DNA of 64,000 bases from JAOUEA01 sp963762075 (GTDB lineage: Bacteria; Actinomycetota; UBA4738; HRBIN12), in contig CAVXJC010000002.1 of the NCBI GenBank assembly GCA_963762075.1, positions 1 through 64,000 on the forward strand, in the 5' to 3' direction. The translations under genes were made by a program, and so were the position numbers. Every line of letters begins with the position of its first letter. Position 1 is the stretch's first letter. This document shows positions 7,815-17,238 of this stretch, piece after piece. A model generated the notes under the pieces. The model searched no databases. It had not been told where the DNA came from and saw only the letters and a list, made by a program, of their open reading frames with translations.

Positions 7815-9562
7815 TGCCTCGATCGATCTCGCGTGAGGAACACGCCCTTCGACACGGCCCGACCACGGGGGATCGCGTCAGGCTCGGCGACACCGACCTG
7901 TGGATCCGTGTCGAGCAGGACTTGACCGAGCCCGCCGACCAGTCGCTCTGGGGCTACGGCAAGAATCTTCGGTCGCGCATGACGCAGCACGACAGGGCCA
8001 CGAGCGGATCGGAGCTCGACGCCGTGATCGCGAGCGCGATCGTGGTCGATCCGCTGCTCGGGATCGTGAAGGCAGACATCGGCATCAAGGACGGGCGCAT
8101 CGCCGGCATCGGCCGCGCCGGTAACCCCGACATCGCCGAGGGCATCGACCTCACGATCGGACCGGGTACCTGGCCCATCCCCTGCCACGGCCTGATCGCG
8201 ACTCCTGGCGGCATCGACAGCCACGTGCACCTGCTCAGCCCGCGACTGGTGCCGGTCGCGTTGAGCGCCGGCGTGACCACGCTCATCACCGCCGGCTTCG
8301 AGGAACCCGCATGGCGCATGCACCGAACCTTCGAGGCGTTCGAGTTCCTGCCCGTGAACCTCGGGTTGCAGGCGAGTGCGCGAGCCGACCGTCGGGAGCC
8401 GCTCGATCAGTTGATCGAGGCGGGGTCTGTCGGCCTCAAGATCCATGAAGACTGGGGCGCCTACCCCGAGATCGTCGACGCCACGCTCGCAGCCGCCGAG
8501 GCGCACGACGTCGCCGTCTGTCTGCACACCGACGGGCTCAACGAATCGACCGAGCTCGAAGGAACGATCGACGCGATCGGCTCGCGCACGATCCACGCCT
8601 ACCACGTGGAAGGCGCCGGTGGCGGCCACGTTCCCGATGTGATCGGTCTCGTTCGCGTGCCGAACGTGCTCTGCTCGTCGACGACGCCCGGCCTTCCGTG
8701 GGGACGCGCCGCCGACGCCGAGCACACCGACATGATCCTCATCGTGCACGAGGGCAACGCCGCCCTTCCGGGCGACGTCGCCGGCGCTCGCGAGCGGGTG
8801 CGCGCGACGACCATGGCGGCCGAGGGTCCATTGCACGACCTGGGAGCGATCTCGATCGTGAACTCCGACTCCCAGGGCATGGGGCGAATCGGCGAGACGA
8901 TCAGGCGCACCTGGCAGCTTGCTCATGCGATGAAGGCATGGCGCGCCTCGGAGCTCGGGGCCGGGTGGCCCTCGGCGCCGCTCTCGCGGCGTCTGTACGC
9001 TCGCGCGCCCGCATCCCTGGCCGACGACGGCCTCGGCTCCGACGACAACGAGCGCGTGCTCGCCTACCTCGCGAAGCACTCGACCGAGCCGGCGATCGCA
9101 CACGGCGTGGCCGGCGAGGTCGGGTCTCTCTCTCCCGGTCACCTCGCCGACATCGTGCTCTGGGAACCCTCGAGGTTCGGGGTGCGACCCTTCCTCGTGA
9201 TCAAGGGGGGCGCCGTCGCGTGGAGCGCCATGGGCGAAGGCAACGCCAGTGTGCACGGCGCCGAGCCGACCGCCTACGGCCCGGACTGGGGCGCCACCGG
9301 CGAAGCGGCGGCGAGGCTCTCGACGACGTTCGTCTCGGCGGCAAGCATCGAGGGAGGCATCCAGGAGACGCTCGACACGAACCGGCGGATCGTGGCGGTG
9401 CGCGGTACGCGCGGGCTGACGCGCGCAGACCTCGTGGTCAACACCGCAGTGCCCGAGATCGAGGTCTCGCCCGACAACGGGGAAGTCACGCTCACGGGGC
9501 GCGTGCTCGCCTGCGAACCCGTGGGCGAGGTTCCCCTCTCGCGGCGCTACCTACTCGCGTGA
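7811..9562 (+). CDS. ureC: Urease alpha subunit-like protein, divergent
   Basis: 583 aa. Compared from memory with Klebsiella UreC, all metal ligands align at constant spacing: H138 and H140 (GGIDSHVHLL), carbamylated K210 (VGLKIHEDWG), H239 (CLHTDGLNES), H265 (IHAYHVEGAGGGH) and D353 (NSDSQGMGRIGE). H212, H313 and R329 match the substrate residues H219, H320 and R336. Two differences stand out. About 11 residues are missing between the H138 and K210 motifs, where urease has a GTGPAAGT-type loop and this protein reads ITAGFEEPAW. The flap Cys (C319) is Val. Whether it hydrolyses urea or another amide is open. It is coupled to ureAB and no accessory genes follow. Confidence 0.85.
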   Translation: MMPRSISREEHALRHGPTTGDRVRLGDTDLWIRVEQDLTEPADQSLWGYGKNLRSRMTQHDRATSGSELDAVIASAIVVDPLLGIVKADIGIKDGRIAGIGRAGNPDIAEGIDLTIGPGTWPIPCHGLIATPGGIDSHVHLLSPRLVPVALSAGVTTLITAGFEEPAWRMHRTFEAFEFLPVNLGLQASARADRREPLDQLIEAGSVGLKIHEDWGAYPEIVDATLAAAEAHDVAVCLHTDGLNESTELEGTIDAIGSRTIHAYHVEGAGGGHVPDVIGLVRVPNVLCSSTTPGLPWGRAADAEHTDMILIVHEGNAALPGDVAGARERVRATTMAAEGPLHDLGAISIVNSDSQGMGRIGETIRRTWQLAHAMKAWRASELGAGWPSAPLSRRLYARAPASLADDGLGSDDNERVLAYLAKHSTEPAIAHGVAGEVGSLSPGHLADIVLWEPSRFGVRPFLVIKGGAVAWSAMGEGNASVHGAEPTAYGPDWGATGEAAARLSTTFVSAASIEGGIQETLDTNRRIVAVRGTRGLTRADLVVNTAVPEIEVSPDNGEVTLTGRVLACEPVGEVPLSRRYLLA

Positions 9563-11191
9563 TCGCTCGTACACGACGCTGCCCGAGGCCATGGTCATCT
9601 CGACAGTGGTCTCCCCGATCGCACCGAGCGAGCGGTCGAACGGGTCGCGATCGAGGATCGCGAGATCGGCGCGAAATCCGGGCGCGAGCACGCCGGCCTC
9701 GTCGTCGTGGTTCACGTACGCCGAGCCTCGCGCGAACGCCGTCATACCGGTCGCGAGATCGATGCGCTGCGATGCGTCCAGCGGCTCGGCGTCGGGCTGA
9801 CCCGGCGGTTGCCGGGTGACCGCGACTTCCAGCTCGAGCCAGGGGTTCGGGCTCGATACGGGCCAGTCGCTCCCCATGCACATCACCGCGCCGCTCGCGC
9901 TCAGGGTGCCGATCGGATAGAGCCAGCTCGCCCGCTTTCCCACGCGCGGCACGGTGAGCTCCCGGACCATGGGGTCGGGCTGGGCCCAGAACGGCTGAGC
10001 GTTCGCCACGACGCCGAGCGAGCGGAATCGAGGCAGGTCGGCAGGGTCGGGAAGCTGCAGATGCGCGATGTGGTGACGCGCATCGTTCCACCCGTTCGCG
10101 ACGCGCGCGGCCTCGATCGCGTCGAGCGCGCTGCGGAACGCGCGATCGCCGAGTGCGTGCTGATGCACCTGGAACCCGCGCGCGTCGAGCGCCACGATCG
10201 CTTCGGTCAGCGCGTCCGCCTCGACGAACTGGATGCCCCGGTCGTGCTTCTCGCCGAACGTTCCCTCGTATGGCTGTGTCATCGACCCTGTGCAGTTCTC
10301 GGGACAGCCATCGAGCATGATCTTCACCGTTCCGGCGTCGAGCATGCTGCCGGTCGCCCACTCGCGCTGCTCGACGAGCCGGTCGACCTGCTCCATGCCG
10401 CCGTGACGGTCCCACCACATCGCGGCAACGACGCGCATGGTGAGCGCACGCTCGTCGGCGAGCTCGCGGTAGGCGCGCAGGAGATCGGGCTCGACCCACG
10501 CGTCCTGCCACCCGGTGATACCGAGCGCGTGCAGCTCCTTCTGGGCGCGCAACAGGTACGTCTTCCATCGGGCGACGCTCGGTTGCGCGGCCACGGTGCG
10601 CAGCACGTCGTAGGCGGCGCCTTCTTGCAGCGTGCCGGTCGGCGACCCGTCGGGGTCACGCACGATGTAGCCGTCCCACGGGTCGGGCGACGACGCCGTG
10701 ATGCCCGCCACCTCGAGCGCTTTGGAGTTCACCCACGCGCCGTGCACGTCGGTGTTCAGCAGGAAGACGGGCCGGTCCGGCACGATCGCGTCGAGGTCTT
10801 CCTTGCGGGGACCGTCGGTGGCGGCGAACACGGGGCCGTACCAGCCGCCGCCCACGATCCATTCGAGGTCGGGGTTCGCCTTCGCCACCTGGTCGATCCG
10901 CGCGAGGTAGTCATGCTTGGCATCGAGATCGTCGAGGTTCACGTTCAGCAGGTTGCGAGCGCCCACCGACGGGTGCACGTGCGCGTCCTGGAAACCGGGC
11001 ACGACCATGCGGCCCGGAAGACTCATGACCTCGGTCGCCGGACCCTTGAATTCCCGAACGTCGTCGTCGGTTCCGACGGCCAGGACGCGATCGCCGCGGA
11101 TCGCGATCGCCTGTGCACGGCGCCTCACGGCGTCGCCGCACCAGACGTCGGCGTCGGCGACGATCAGGTCTGCGGGGGTGGCCTCGGACAC
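9551..11191 (-). CDS. YtcJ-like metal-dependent amidohydrolase
   Basis: 546 aa from GTG 11191 (VSEATPADLIVADADVW). Residues 1-65 form the N-terminal beta domain (IAIRGDRVLAVGTDDDV). The metal motif DAHVHPS follows VVPGFQ. Further conserved pieces are HQHALGDRAF, HHIAHLQLPD and GSDWPVSSPNPW with the catalytic Asp. This is the amidohydrolase_3 / YtcJ group, which includes N-substituted formamide deformylase. Substrates are amides or similar C-N bonds. A longer frame to 11242 is open, but it would overlap the divergent gene at 11233, so the GTG is preferred. Its last 12 bases overlap the end of ureC on the other strand. A link to the urease-like protein is possible but not shown. Confidence 0.85.
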   Translation of the reverse strand: MSEATPADLIVADADVWCGDAVRRRAQAIAIRGDRVLAVGTDDDVREFKGPATEVMSLPGRMVVPGFQDAHVHPSVGARNLLNVNLDDLDAKHDYLARIDQVAKANPDLEWIVGGGWYGPVFAATDGPRKEDLDAIVPDRPVFLLNTDVHGAWVNSKALEVAGITASSPDPWDGYIVRDPDGSPTGTLQEGAAYDVLRTVAAQPSVARWKTYLLRAQKELHALGITGWQDAWVEPDLLRAYRELADERALTMRVVAAMWWDRHGGMEQVDRLVEQREWATGSMLDAGTVKIMLDGCPENCTGSMTQPYEGTFGEKHDRGIQFVEADALTEAIVALDARGFQVHQHALGDRAFRSALDAIEAARVANGWNDARHHIAHLQLPDPADLPRFRSLGVVANAQPFWAQPDPMVRELTVPRVGKRASWLYPIGTLSASGAVMCMGSDWPVSSPNPWLELEVAVTRQPPGQPDAEPLDASQRIDLATGMTAFARGSAYVNHDDEAGVLAPGFRADLAILDRDPFDRSLGAIGETTVEMTMASGSVVYERSRE

Positions 11192-11232
11192 GGCGCGGAC
11201 CCTAGCATGAGGCGACGGAAGGGAGAGCGCAC

Positions 11233-11655
11233 ATGGAGTCAACCCAGGTCGAACGGCGACTCGTCGGCGCGGTGCGGGGCGAGGAGGTCGACATCCGCGA
11301 CAGCATGGTCGGCGCCGCGGCCTCGGCGCAGGACCTGTTCCTCACCAATGGTGGCGCGGGCGCGCTCGCCGCCAAGGGCAACCTCACGATCACGAACGGC
11401 GGAGGCGGACCGATGGCCGTCGGCGGGGATGTCTCGATCACGAACGGCGGCGCGCAGACGATCGTCGCGGCGGGCGGCGCCACGCTCGGCGAGCGGAGCT
11501 TCGTCGCCTTCGTGATCGCGCCGAAGGTCACGGTGGAGTCGGGAGCACGAGTGCTCTGCTCGACTCCACAGGCGCTCGCGTTCGGCGTCGTGACGAGCGC
11601 TGCGATCCTTGCCGCGCGGCTCCTCCGGCGATCGAAGCAGTCTGAATCGGACTAG
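11233..11655 (+). CDS. Bactofilin-like beta-repeat protein with C-terminal helix
   Basis: 140 aa with an AAGGGAGAG ribosome site upstream of ATG 11233. The body is a short repeat with a TNGG turn about every 17-20 residues (LFLTNGGAG, LTITNGGGG, VSITNGGAQ), as expected for a small right-handed beta-helix. A hydrophobic stretch near residues 112-130 (QALAFGVVTSAAILAARLL) and a basic tail RRSKQ follow. This fits a beta-solenoid anchored to the membrane by its C-terminus. It converges with the second bactofilin-like gene and overlaps its stop by four bases. The role is unknown. Confidence 0.65.
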   Translation: MESTQVERRLVGAVRGEEVDIRDSMVGAAASAQDLFLTNGGAGALAAKGNLTITNGGGGPMAVGGDVSITNGGAQTIVAAGGATLGERSFVAFVIAPKVTVESGARVLCSTPQALAFGVVTSAAILAARLLRRSKQSESD

Positions 11656-12542
11656 GTCGGACCGGCGAGCTCCGGCTCGGGCTCCCCGGACTGGGGCTCC
11701 GGTTCTGCGATTGGGATCGGCACGGGCCGCGGCTCGAGCCCGGGCACGCCACGAGGGATCGGAGACGGTGATGAATACCCCGCTCGATGGCGCCCGCGGG
11801 TGGGTGTCGAGGAGCGCGCTCGCCAGATCGCAATGAGCGCGGCGCCGAGCCCGAACATCGATCCGAGCACCCAGAGCGCCACGTTGAGGAAGGGCACCAA
11901 CCCGATCGCGGCCACCACTCCCCAGCCGGCGAGCAGCGGCCTCGCGCGTCCGCCCGCGTCGCGCGCGACCAGCCGCCCGATCGTGAAGGCCACGGACGCG
12001 AGACCGACGATCCAGAGCAGCCCGGCGCCGAGCACGACCGCGAGCCCGAGCGGCAGAGCGAGGATCGACACGGCAGCCGCGATCGCGAGCGTCGGAACCG
12101 CGATCGAGATCGCGAGTCCCCACGCCATCGAGGCGAACGGCGAGGTCCTGCCTGCGGTCGCCACCCGGTCGAGCGCACGGGGCGCGAGCGCCAGCAACAG
12201 CAGAAGCATCAACAGCGTGGAGACCGCGATCGCCGCAGCGCCGAGCAACGCCCCGAGCACGGCGAGCGTGCTGCGGGGGGTGAACGCGACGTCTTCCCGG
12301 ATCTCGCCGGTGACGAACGCTCCCGGCTCGAGCCGCACACCATGTGCCCCGAGCACGTCGCGCCCCACCGAGGCAGCAGGTCCGAGCCGGATCGGACCGT
12401 TCATCGCGACCACGCTTCCGCTCACCTGACCGGAGATCACGACCGGACCGTCGAGCACCACGACATCACCGGCCACCACGCCCGCGACGAACACCCCCCC
12501 GTGGAAGACGAGCACTTCCCCCACCGCCCCTCCACGAGGCAC
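11652..12542 (-). CDS. Polymer-forming (bactofilin-like) membrane protein, leader frameshifted
   Basis: 296 aa in the intact frame from GTG 12542. Residues 1-75 are beta-helix rungs (VLVFHGGVFVAGVVAGDVVV, VVISGQVSGSVVAMNG, VGRDVLGAHGVRLEPGAFV). At least four membrane helices follow, and a Pro/Glu-rich tail ends the protein. Homologous-looking coding continues upstream to ATG 12706 in other frames: MRKRSSLGIAVYVVVL, then VAFAMTSATAQTSS (a signal peptide with an Ala-x-Ala type cleavage site), then QPTPGADVGRAEDQVVLSG in the main frame. Two one-base shifts near 12640 and 12600 would restore a secreted N-terminus. The true gene is therefore probably 11652-12706. It would be an exported or periplasmic rung domain tethered by helices, in topology unlike cytoplasmic bactofilins. 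Confidence 0.7.
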   Translation of the reverse strand: MPRGGAVGEVLVFHGGVFVAGVVAGDVVVLDGPVVISGQVSGSVVAMNGPIRLGPAASVGRDVLGAHGVRLEPGAFVTGEIREDVAFTPRSTLAVLGALLGAAAIAVSTLLMLLLLLALAPRALDRVATAGRTSPFASMAWGLAISIAVPTLAIAAAVSILALPLGLAVVLGAGLLWIVGLASVAFTIGRLVARDAGGRARPLLAGWGVVAAIGLVPFLNVALWVLGSMFGLGAALIAIWRARSSTPTRGRHRAGYSSPSPIPRGVPGLEPRPVPIPIAEPEPQSGEPEPELAGPT

Positions 12543-12779
12543 GGTGACCGTTCCCGAGAGAACGACCTGGTCCTCGGCGCGACCGACGTCGGCGCCCGGC
12601 GTGGGCTGAGGACGTCTGCGCGGTAGCGCTCGTCATCGCGAACGCAACCGAGGACGACCACGTACACGGCGATGCCCAGGGAAGAGCGTTTCCGCATGCG
12701 TTGCATCCTACCGGCGACGTGCTCGGCAACCCGGCTCTTGGCCTGCTCACATGTCGGCGTTCCGCGTTAGCGTTGGTGG

Positions 12780-15700
12780 GTGAGCTTGGCCCCCTTCTCA
12801 CCCGCCGTGCGCGACTGGTTCGCTGCTTCGTTCGACACGCCCACCGCGGCACAGTCGAGGGGCTGGAAGGCGATCGCGAAGGGCGATCACACGCTCGTGC
12901 TCGCGCCCACCGGGTCCGGCAAGACGCTCGCTGCGTTCCTGTGGGCGATCGATCGACTCGCAACCGAACCGCCCCCCGTCGAGGAGAAGATGCGCACGCG
13001 CGTCATCTACATCTCGCCGCTTCGAGCCCTCGCCGTCGACATCGAGAAGAACCTGCGGGCGCCGCTCGCGGGCATCCGTCACGCGGCCGAGCGAGCCGGG
13101 GCGGCGCTCTCCCACGAGCCGGTCGTCGGTGTGCGAACGGGAGACACACCCGCGCGCGAACGCCGGCAACTGCTCAACCATCCGCCCGACATCCTGATCA
13201 CCACGCCGGAGTCGCTCTACCTGATGCTCACGTCGTCGGCGCGCGAGACACTTCGAGATGTCTCCACGGTGATCGTCGACGAGATCCACGCGCTCGCCGG
13301 CACGAAACGGGGAGCGCACCTCGCGCTCTCGCTCGAGCGGCTCGAGGCGCTCAGCGACCACCCGCCCCAGCGCATCGGGCTCTCCGCGACCCAGCGCCCG
13401 CTCGAGACGATCGCCCGGTTCCTCGGCGGACAGGCCGGCGACGGTTCGCCTCGGCCCGTCACGATCGTCGACGCCGGGCACAACAAGCCGATGGAGCTCG
13501 AGGTCGTCGTGCCCGTCGAGGACATGGCCTCACTCGGTCAGCCCCTCGATCTGCCGGCGAGTGGCCCCGCCGCCGCAGGCCCGTCGCGCACATCGATCTG
13601 GCCCGCGATCCATCCGAGGTTGCTCGACCTGATCCGCGCGCACCGCTCGACCATCGTGTTCGTGAACGGTCGTCGTATCGCGGAGCGGCTCGCCTCTCAG
13701 CTCAACGAGCTCGCCGAGGAAGATCTCGTGCGAACACACCACGGCTCGATCGCGCGCGAGCAGCGCCTCGAGGTCGAGGACGCCCTGAAGTCCGGCCGGC
13801 TCCGGGCGATCGTGGCGACGAGCAGTCTGGAGCTCGGCATCGACATGGGGGCGGTCGATCTGGTGGTCCAGGTCGAGTCGCCGGGAAGCGTCGCGAGCGG
13901 CATGCAACGCATCGGCCGCGCCGGGCATCACGTCGGTGAGCCGAGCCGCGGCAAGATCTTCCCGAAATTCAGGGGGGACCTGCTCGAGGCGAGCGTCGTG
14001 GCAGAGCGCATGCTCGCAGGCGCGATCGAGGAGACGCGCGTGCCGCGCGACCCGCTCGATGTGCTCGCCCAACAGCTCGTCGCGATGTGCGCGGTCGACG
14101 AGTGGCGGGTCGACGACCTCTACGCGGCGGTCCGCCGGGCGGCGAACTACTCGGAGCTCTCGCGAGAGATCTTCCTCGCCGTGCTCGACCTGCTCGCGGG
14201 GCGATACCCGAGCGACGGGTTCGCGGAGCTTCGTCCCCGCGTCGTGTGGGACCGGCGGGCCGACGTCGTGCGGGCTCGCGACGGCGCGGGCAGGCTCGCG
14301 ATCACGAGCGGCGGCACGATCCCCGACCGCGGCCTGTTCGGAGTGTTCCTCGTCGACGGCACGCGTGTCGGCGAGCTCGACGAGGAGATGGTCTACGAGT
14401 CTCGGCGCGGCGAGGTGTTCCTGCTCGGTGCGTCGAGCTGGCGCATCGAAGACATCACCCGTGACCGTGTCGTGGTCTCCCCAGCTCCGGGCGAGCCGGG
14501 CAAGATGCCGTTCTGGCACGGCGACAAGCCTGGCCGTCCGATCGAGCTCGGACGCGCGATCGGCGCCTTCACCCGTGAGCTCCGGGGCAAGCGTCGCGAG
14601 CCCGCGCTCGCCAGGCTGCGTGGCGAGGTGGGCCTCGACGAGTGGGCGGCCGACAACCTTGTCGCCTACCTCGCCGAGCAGGTGGAAGCAACCGGGTCGG
14701 TTCCCGACGACCGAACCATCGTGGTCGAACGGTTCCGCGACGAGATCGGCGACTGGCGGGTCTGCGTGCTCTCGCCCTTCGGCAACCGGGTGCACGCGCC
14801 GTGGGGACTCGCGATCGAGGCGCGGCTCGAGGAACGGTTCGGCCCGGGGGCCCAGGTGCTCTGGGGCGACGACGGCATCGTGATCCGCCTTCCTGAGGCG
14901 GTCGACCGCATCCCGGTCGAGGATCTGCTGTTCGAGCCGGAGCAGCTCGAGCAGGCGATCGTCGAGGCGCTTCCCGGCACGGCGATGTTCGCGAGCGTCT
15001 TCCGCGAGGCGAGCGCGCGCGCGTTGCTCCTGCCTCGCCAGCGCCCGGGCAAGCGCACGCCGCTGTGGCAGCAACGTCAGCGCAGCGCCGACCTGTTGGT
15101 GGAGGCCGCGAAGCACCCGACGTTCCCGATGCTGCTCGAAGCCACGCGCGAATGCCTCCGTGACATCTTCGACGTGCCGGCCCTCCAGGAGGTCATGGCC
15201 GATCTGCGCGCTCGCCGCACGAGGCTCGTGGCGGTCGACACCGAGCATGCGTCGCCGTTCGCGCGATCGCTGCTGTTCCGCTGGGTCGCGGTGTTCATGT
15301 ACGAGGGCGACGCCCCGCTCGCAGAGCGCCGGGCTGCAGCGCTGGCGCTCGATCGCGACCTGCTGCGCGAGCTGCTCGGATCCGAAGAGCTGCGTGACCT
15401 GCTCGATGCACGCGCGATCGACGAGGTCGCGCTCGAGCTCCAGCGGCTCGCCGACGGACGACGTGCTCGTGGCGCCGACGGCGTGCACGACCTGCTGCGC
15501 GCGCTCGGACCGCTCACCGACGACGAGGTGCTCGACCGATGCGACGGCGACCCTGCTGCGTGGCTCTCGACGCTGCTCGAAGACGGGCGCGCGATCCGAG
15601 TTCGCATGGCGGGCGAGCAGCGAGTCGCCGCGATCGAGGACGCAGCGCGGCTGCGTGATGCGCTCGGCGTCTCACTTCCCCGCGGCCTTCCCGGGTTGTT

Positions 15701-17222
15701 CACCGATCCGGTCGAGCGTCCGCTGCACGATCTGGTGGCTCGGTACGCGCGCACCCACGTGCCGTTCGTGGCGGCCGACGTCGTCGCCCGACTCGGCGCC
15801 GCTTCGGATCGGGTCGAGCACGCGCTGACCGATCTCGAGGCTGACGATTCGCTCACCAAGGGCGGGTTCACGCCGGGGGGCGCCGGGATCGAGTGGTGCG
15901 ATGCCGACGTGCTTCGACGGCTGCGGCAGCGTTCGCTCGCGGCGCTCAGAAGAGAGGTCGAGGCCGTCGACGCCCATGCATTCGCGCGGTTCCTTCCGGC
16001 GTGGCAGGGCGCCGACCGAGCGAGCGGCGCTCGCGACGTCTTGGTCGAAGCGATCGGTCACCTGCAGGGCTCGGCGATCCCCGCGTCGATCCTCGAGACC
16101 GACGTATTGCCCGCGAGGGTGCGGGGTTATCGCCCTGCCGATCTCGACGCGCTCGCGGCGAGCGGCGAGCTCGTCTGGGTCGGTGCCGGAGGTCTCGGCA
16201 CCGACGACGGTCGCGTGATCTTGTGCTACCGCGCGCAGGCGCGGACGTTGCTCGCCGGCCGTGTTCGCGAGCCGAGCGGCGGCACACGCCCCGACGATGA
16301 TGAGCGCCCCGAGGGGACGATGCACGATGCGCTGCGATCGCACCTCGGCGATCGGGGAGCCTCGTTCTGGACCGACCTCGTGCAGGCTGCCGGCACGGCC
16401 GACGAACGAGTGCTCCTCGCGGCCCTCTGGGACCTGGTCTGGGCGGGCGAGGTGACGAACGACACCCTCGCGCCGTTGCGATCGTTCGTGCGCGGAGGCT
16501 CGGCCAAGGTGCGCGCACCCCAGCCGGCGCGCAGACCGCGCCCCGGAGGGCTACGGCGCGCGGGACCACCGGCCGGGGCCGGTCGTTGGTCACTCACCAC
16601 CTCGCTCGTCGAACCTGGGGTGTCCCCCACCGAAGTCGCCCACGCCCGAGCGATCCAACTGCTCGATCGACATGGCGTGATCACCCGAGAGGCGACGCTG
16701 GCCGAGGGTGGCCCGGGTGGCTACGCGAGCGTCTATCCCGTGCTGAAAGCCATGGAGGAAGCCGGCACCGCGCGCCGCGGCTACTTCGTCGCCGGGCTCG
16801 GCGCCGCCCAGTTCGCGATGCCCGGCGCCGTCGATCGCCTGCGGGCTGCGCGCGACCCCGGTGAAGGCGACGAGCCCGGCGCCGTGGTCCTGGCGGCAGC
16901 CGACCCCGCCCAACCCTACGGCGCGGCGCTTCCGTGGCCCGACAGTCGCGGACACCCGGCCCGCGCAGCGGGTGCGTACGTCGTACTGGTGAGCGGCGCC
17001 CTGGCGGCGTTCCTCGAACGCGGCGCCCGGTCGCTCACGACCTTCGACGTCGATGCAGCCCTGTGGGTCGATGCGGTGGCCTCGCTCGTGAAGGACGGAC
17101 GCCTCCGCCGCATCGAGCTGGTGCGCATCGACGGCGAGCCCGCCGGTACATCGCGGCACGCGCAGCGATTGCGTGAGGCGGGGTTCGTCGACGGATACCG
17201 CGGCCTCATGCTTCGGGGCTGA
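12780..17222 (+). CDS. lhr: Lhr-type ATP-dependent DNA helicase
   Basis: 1480 aa from GTG 12780, close to the roughly 1500 aa of full-length Lhr. Domain order is two RecA-like lobes, then the Lhr winged-helix core, then a long Lhr-CTD. Walker A is APTGSGKT at residues 42-49. The DEIH box is at 167-170 (STVIVDEIHALAG), motif III is GLSATQRPL, and motif VI is MQRIGRAGHH. Lhr is a 3'-5' superfamily-2 helicase that moves on single-stranded DNA and unwinds RNA:DNA hybrids, with a role in DNA repair. The next gene, 16 bases on, is endonuclease VIII, so the pair may be a small repair operon. Confidence 0.95.
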   Translation: MSLAPFSPAVRDWFAASFDTPTAAQSRGWKAIAKGDHTLVLAPTGSGKTLAAFLWAIDRLATEPPPVEEKMRTRVIYISPLRALAVDIEKNLRAPLAGIRHAAERAGAALSHEPVVGVRTGDTPARERRQLLNHPPDILITTPESLYLMLTSSARETLRDVSTVIVDEIHALAGTKRGAHLALSLERLEALSDHPPQRIGLSATQRPLETIARFLGGQAGDGSPRPVTIVDAGHNKPMELEVVVPVEDMASLGQPLDLPASGPAAAGPSRTSIWPAIHPRLLDLIRAHRSTIVFVNGRRIAERLASQLNELAEEDLVRTHHGSIAREQRLEVEDALKSGRLRAIVATSSLELGIDMGAVDLVVQVESPGSVASGMQRIGRAGHHVGEPSRGKIFPKFRGDLLEASVVAERMLAGAIEETRVPRDPLDVLAQQLVAMCAVDEWRVDDLYAAVRRAANYSELSREIFLAVLDLLAGRYPSDGFAELRPRVVWDRRADVVRARDGAGRLAITSGGTIPDRGLFGVFLVDGTRVGELDEEMVYESRRGEVFLLGASSWRIEDITRDRVVVSPAPGEPGKMPFWHGDKPGRPIELGRAIGAFTRELRGKRREPALARLRGEVGLDEWAADNLVAYLAEQVEATGSVPDDRTIVVERFRDEIGDWRVCVLSPFGNRVHAPWGLAIEARLEERFGPGAQVLWGDDGIVIRLPEAVDRIPVEDLLFEPEQLEQAIVEALPGTAMFASVFREASARALLLPRQRPGKRTPLWQQRQRSADLLVEAAKHPTFPMLLEATRECLRDIFDVPALQEVMADLRARRTRLVAVDTEHASPFARSLLFRWVAVFMYEGDAPLAERRAAALALDRDLLRELLGSEELRDLLDARAIDEVALELQRLADGRRARGADGVHDLLRALGPLTDDEVLDRCDGDPAAWLSTLLEDGRAIRVRMAGEQRVAAIEDAARLRDALGVSLPRGLPGLFTDPVERPLHDLVARYARTHVPFVAADVVARLGAASDRVEHALTDLEADDSLTKGGFTPGGAGIEWCDADVLRRLRQRSLAALRREVEAVDAHAFARFLPAWQGADRASGARDVLVEAIGHLQGSAIPASILETDVLPARVRGYRPADLDALAASGELVWVGAGGLGTDDGRVILCYRAQARTLLAGRVREPSGGTRPDDDERPEGTMHDALRSHLGDRGASFWTDLVQAAGTADERVLLAALWDLVWAGEVTNDTLAPLRSFVRGGSAKVRAPQPARRPRPGGLRRAGPPAGAGRWSLTTSLVEPGVSPTEVAHARAIQLLDRHGVITREATLAEGGPGGYASVYPVLKAMEEAGTARRGYFVAGLGAAQFAMPGAVDRLRAARDPGEGDEPGAVVLAAADPAQPYGAALPWPDSRGHPARAAGAYVVLVSGALAAFLERGARSLTTFDVDAALWVDAVASLVKDGRLRRIELVRIDGEPAGTSRHAQRLREAGFVDGYRGLMLRG

Positions 17223-17238
17223 GGCTGGGGGCGTCAAC

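Noticed and set aside
7781..9256. 491-codon minus-strand open frame
   Set aside because: Antisense to ureC, with no motif or ribosome site.
13530..15488. 652-codon minus-strand open frame
   Set aside because: Antisense to lhr; composition Arg/Asp/His-rich as typical for shadow frames.
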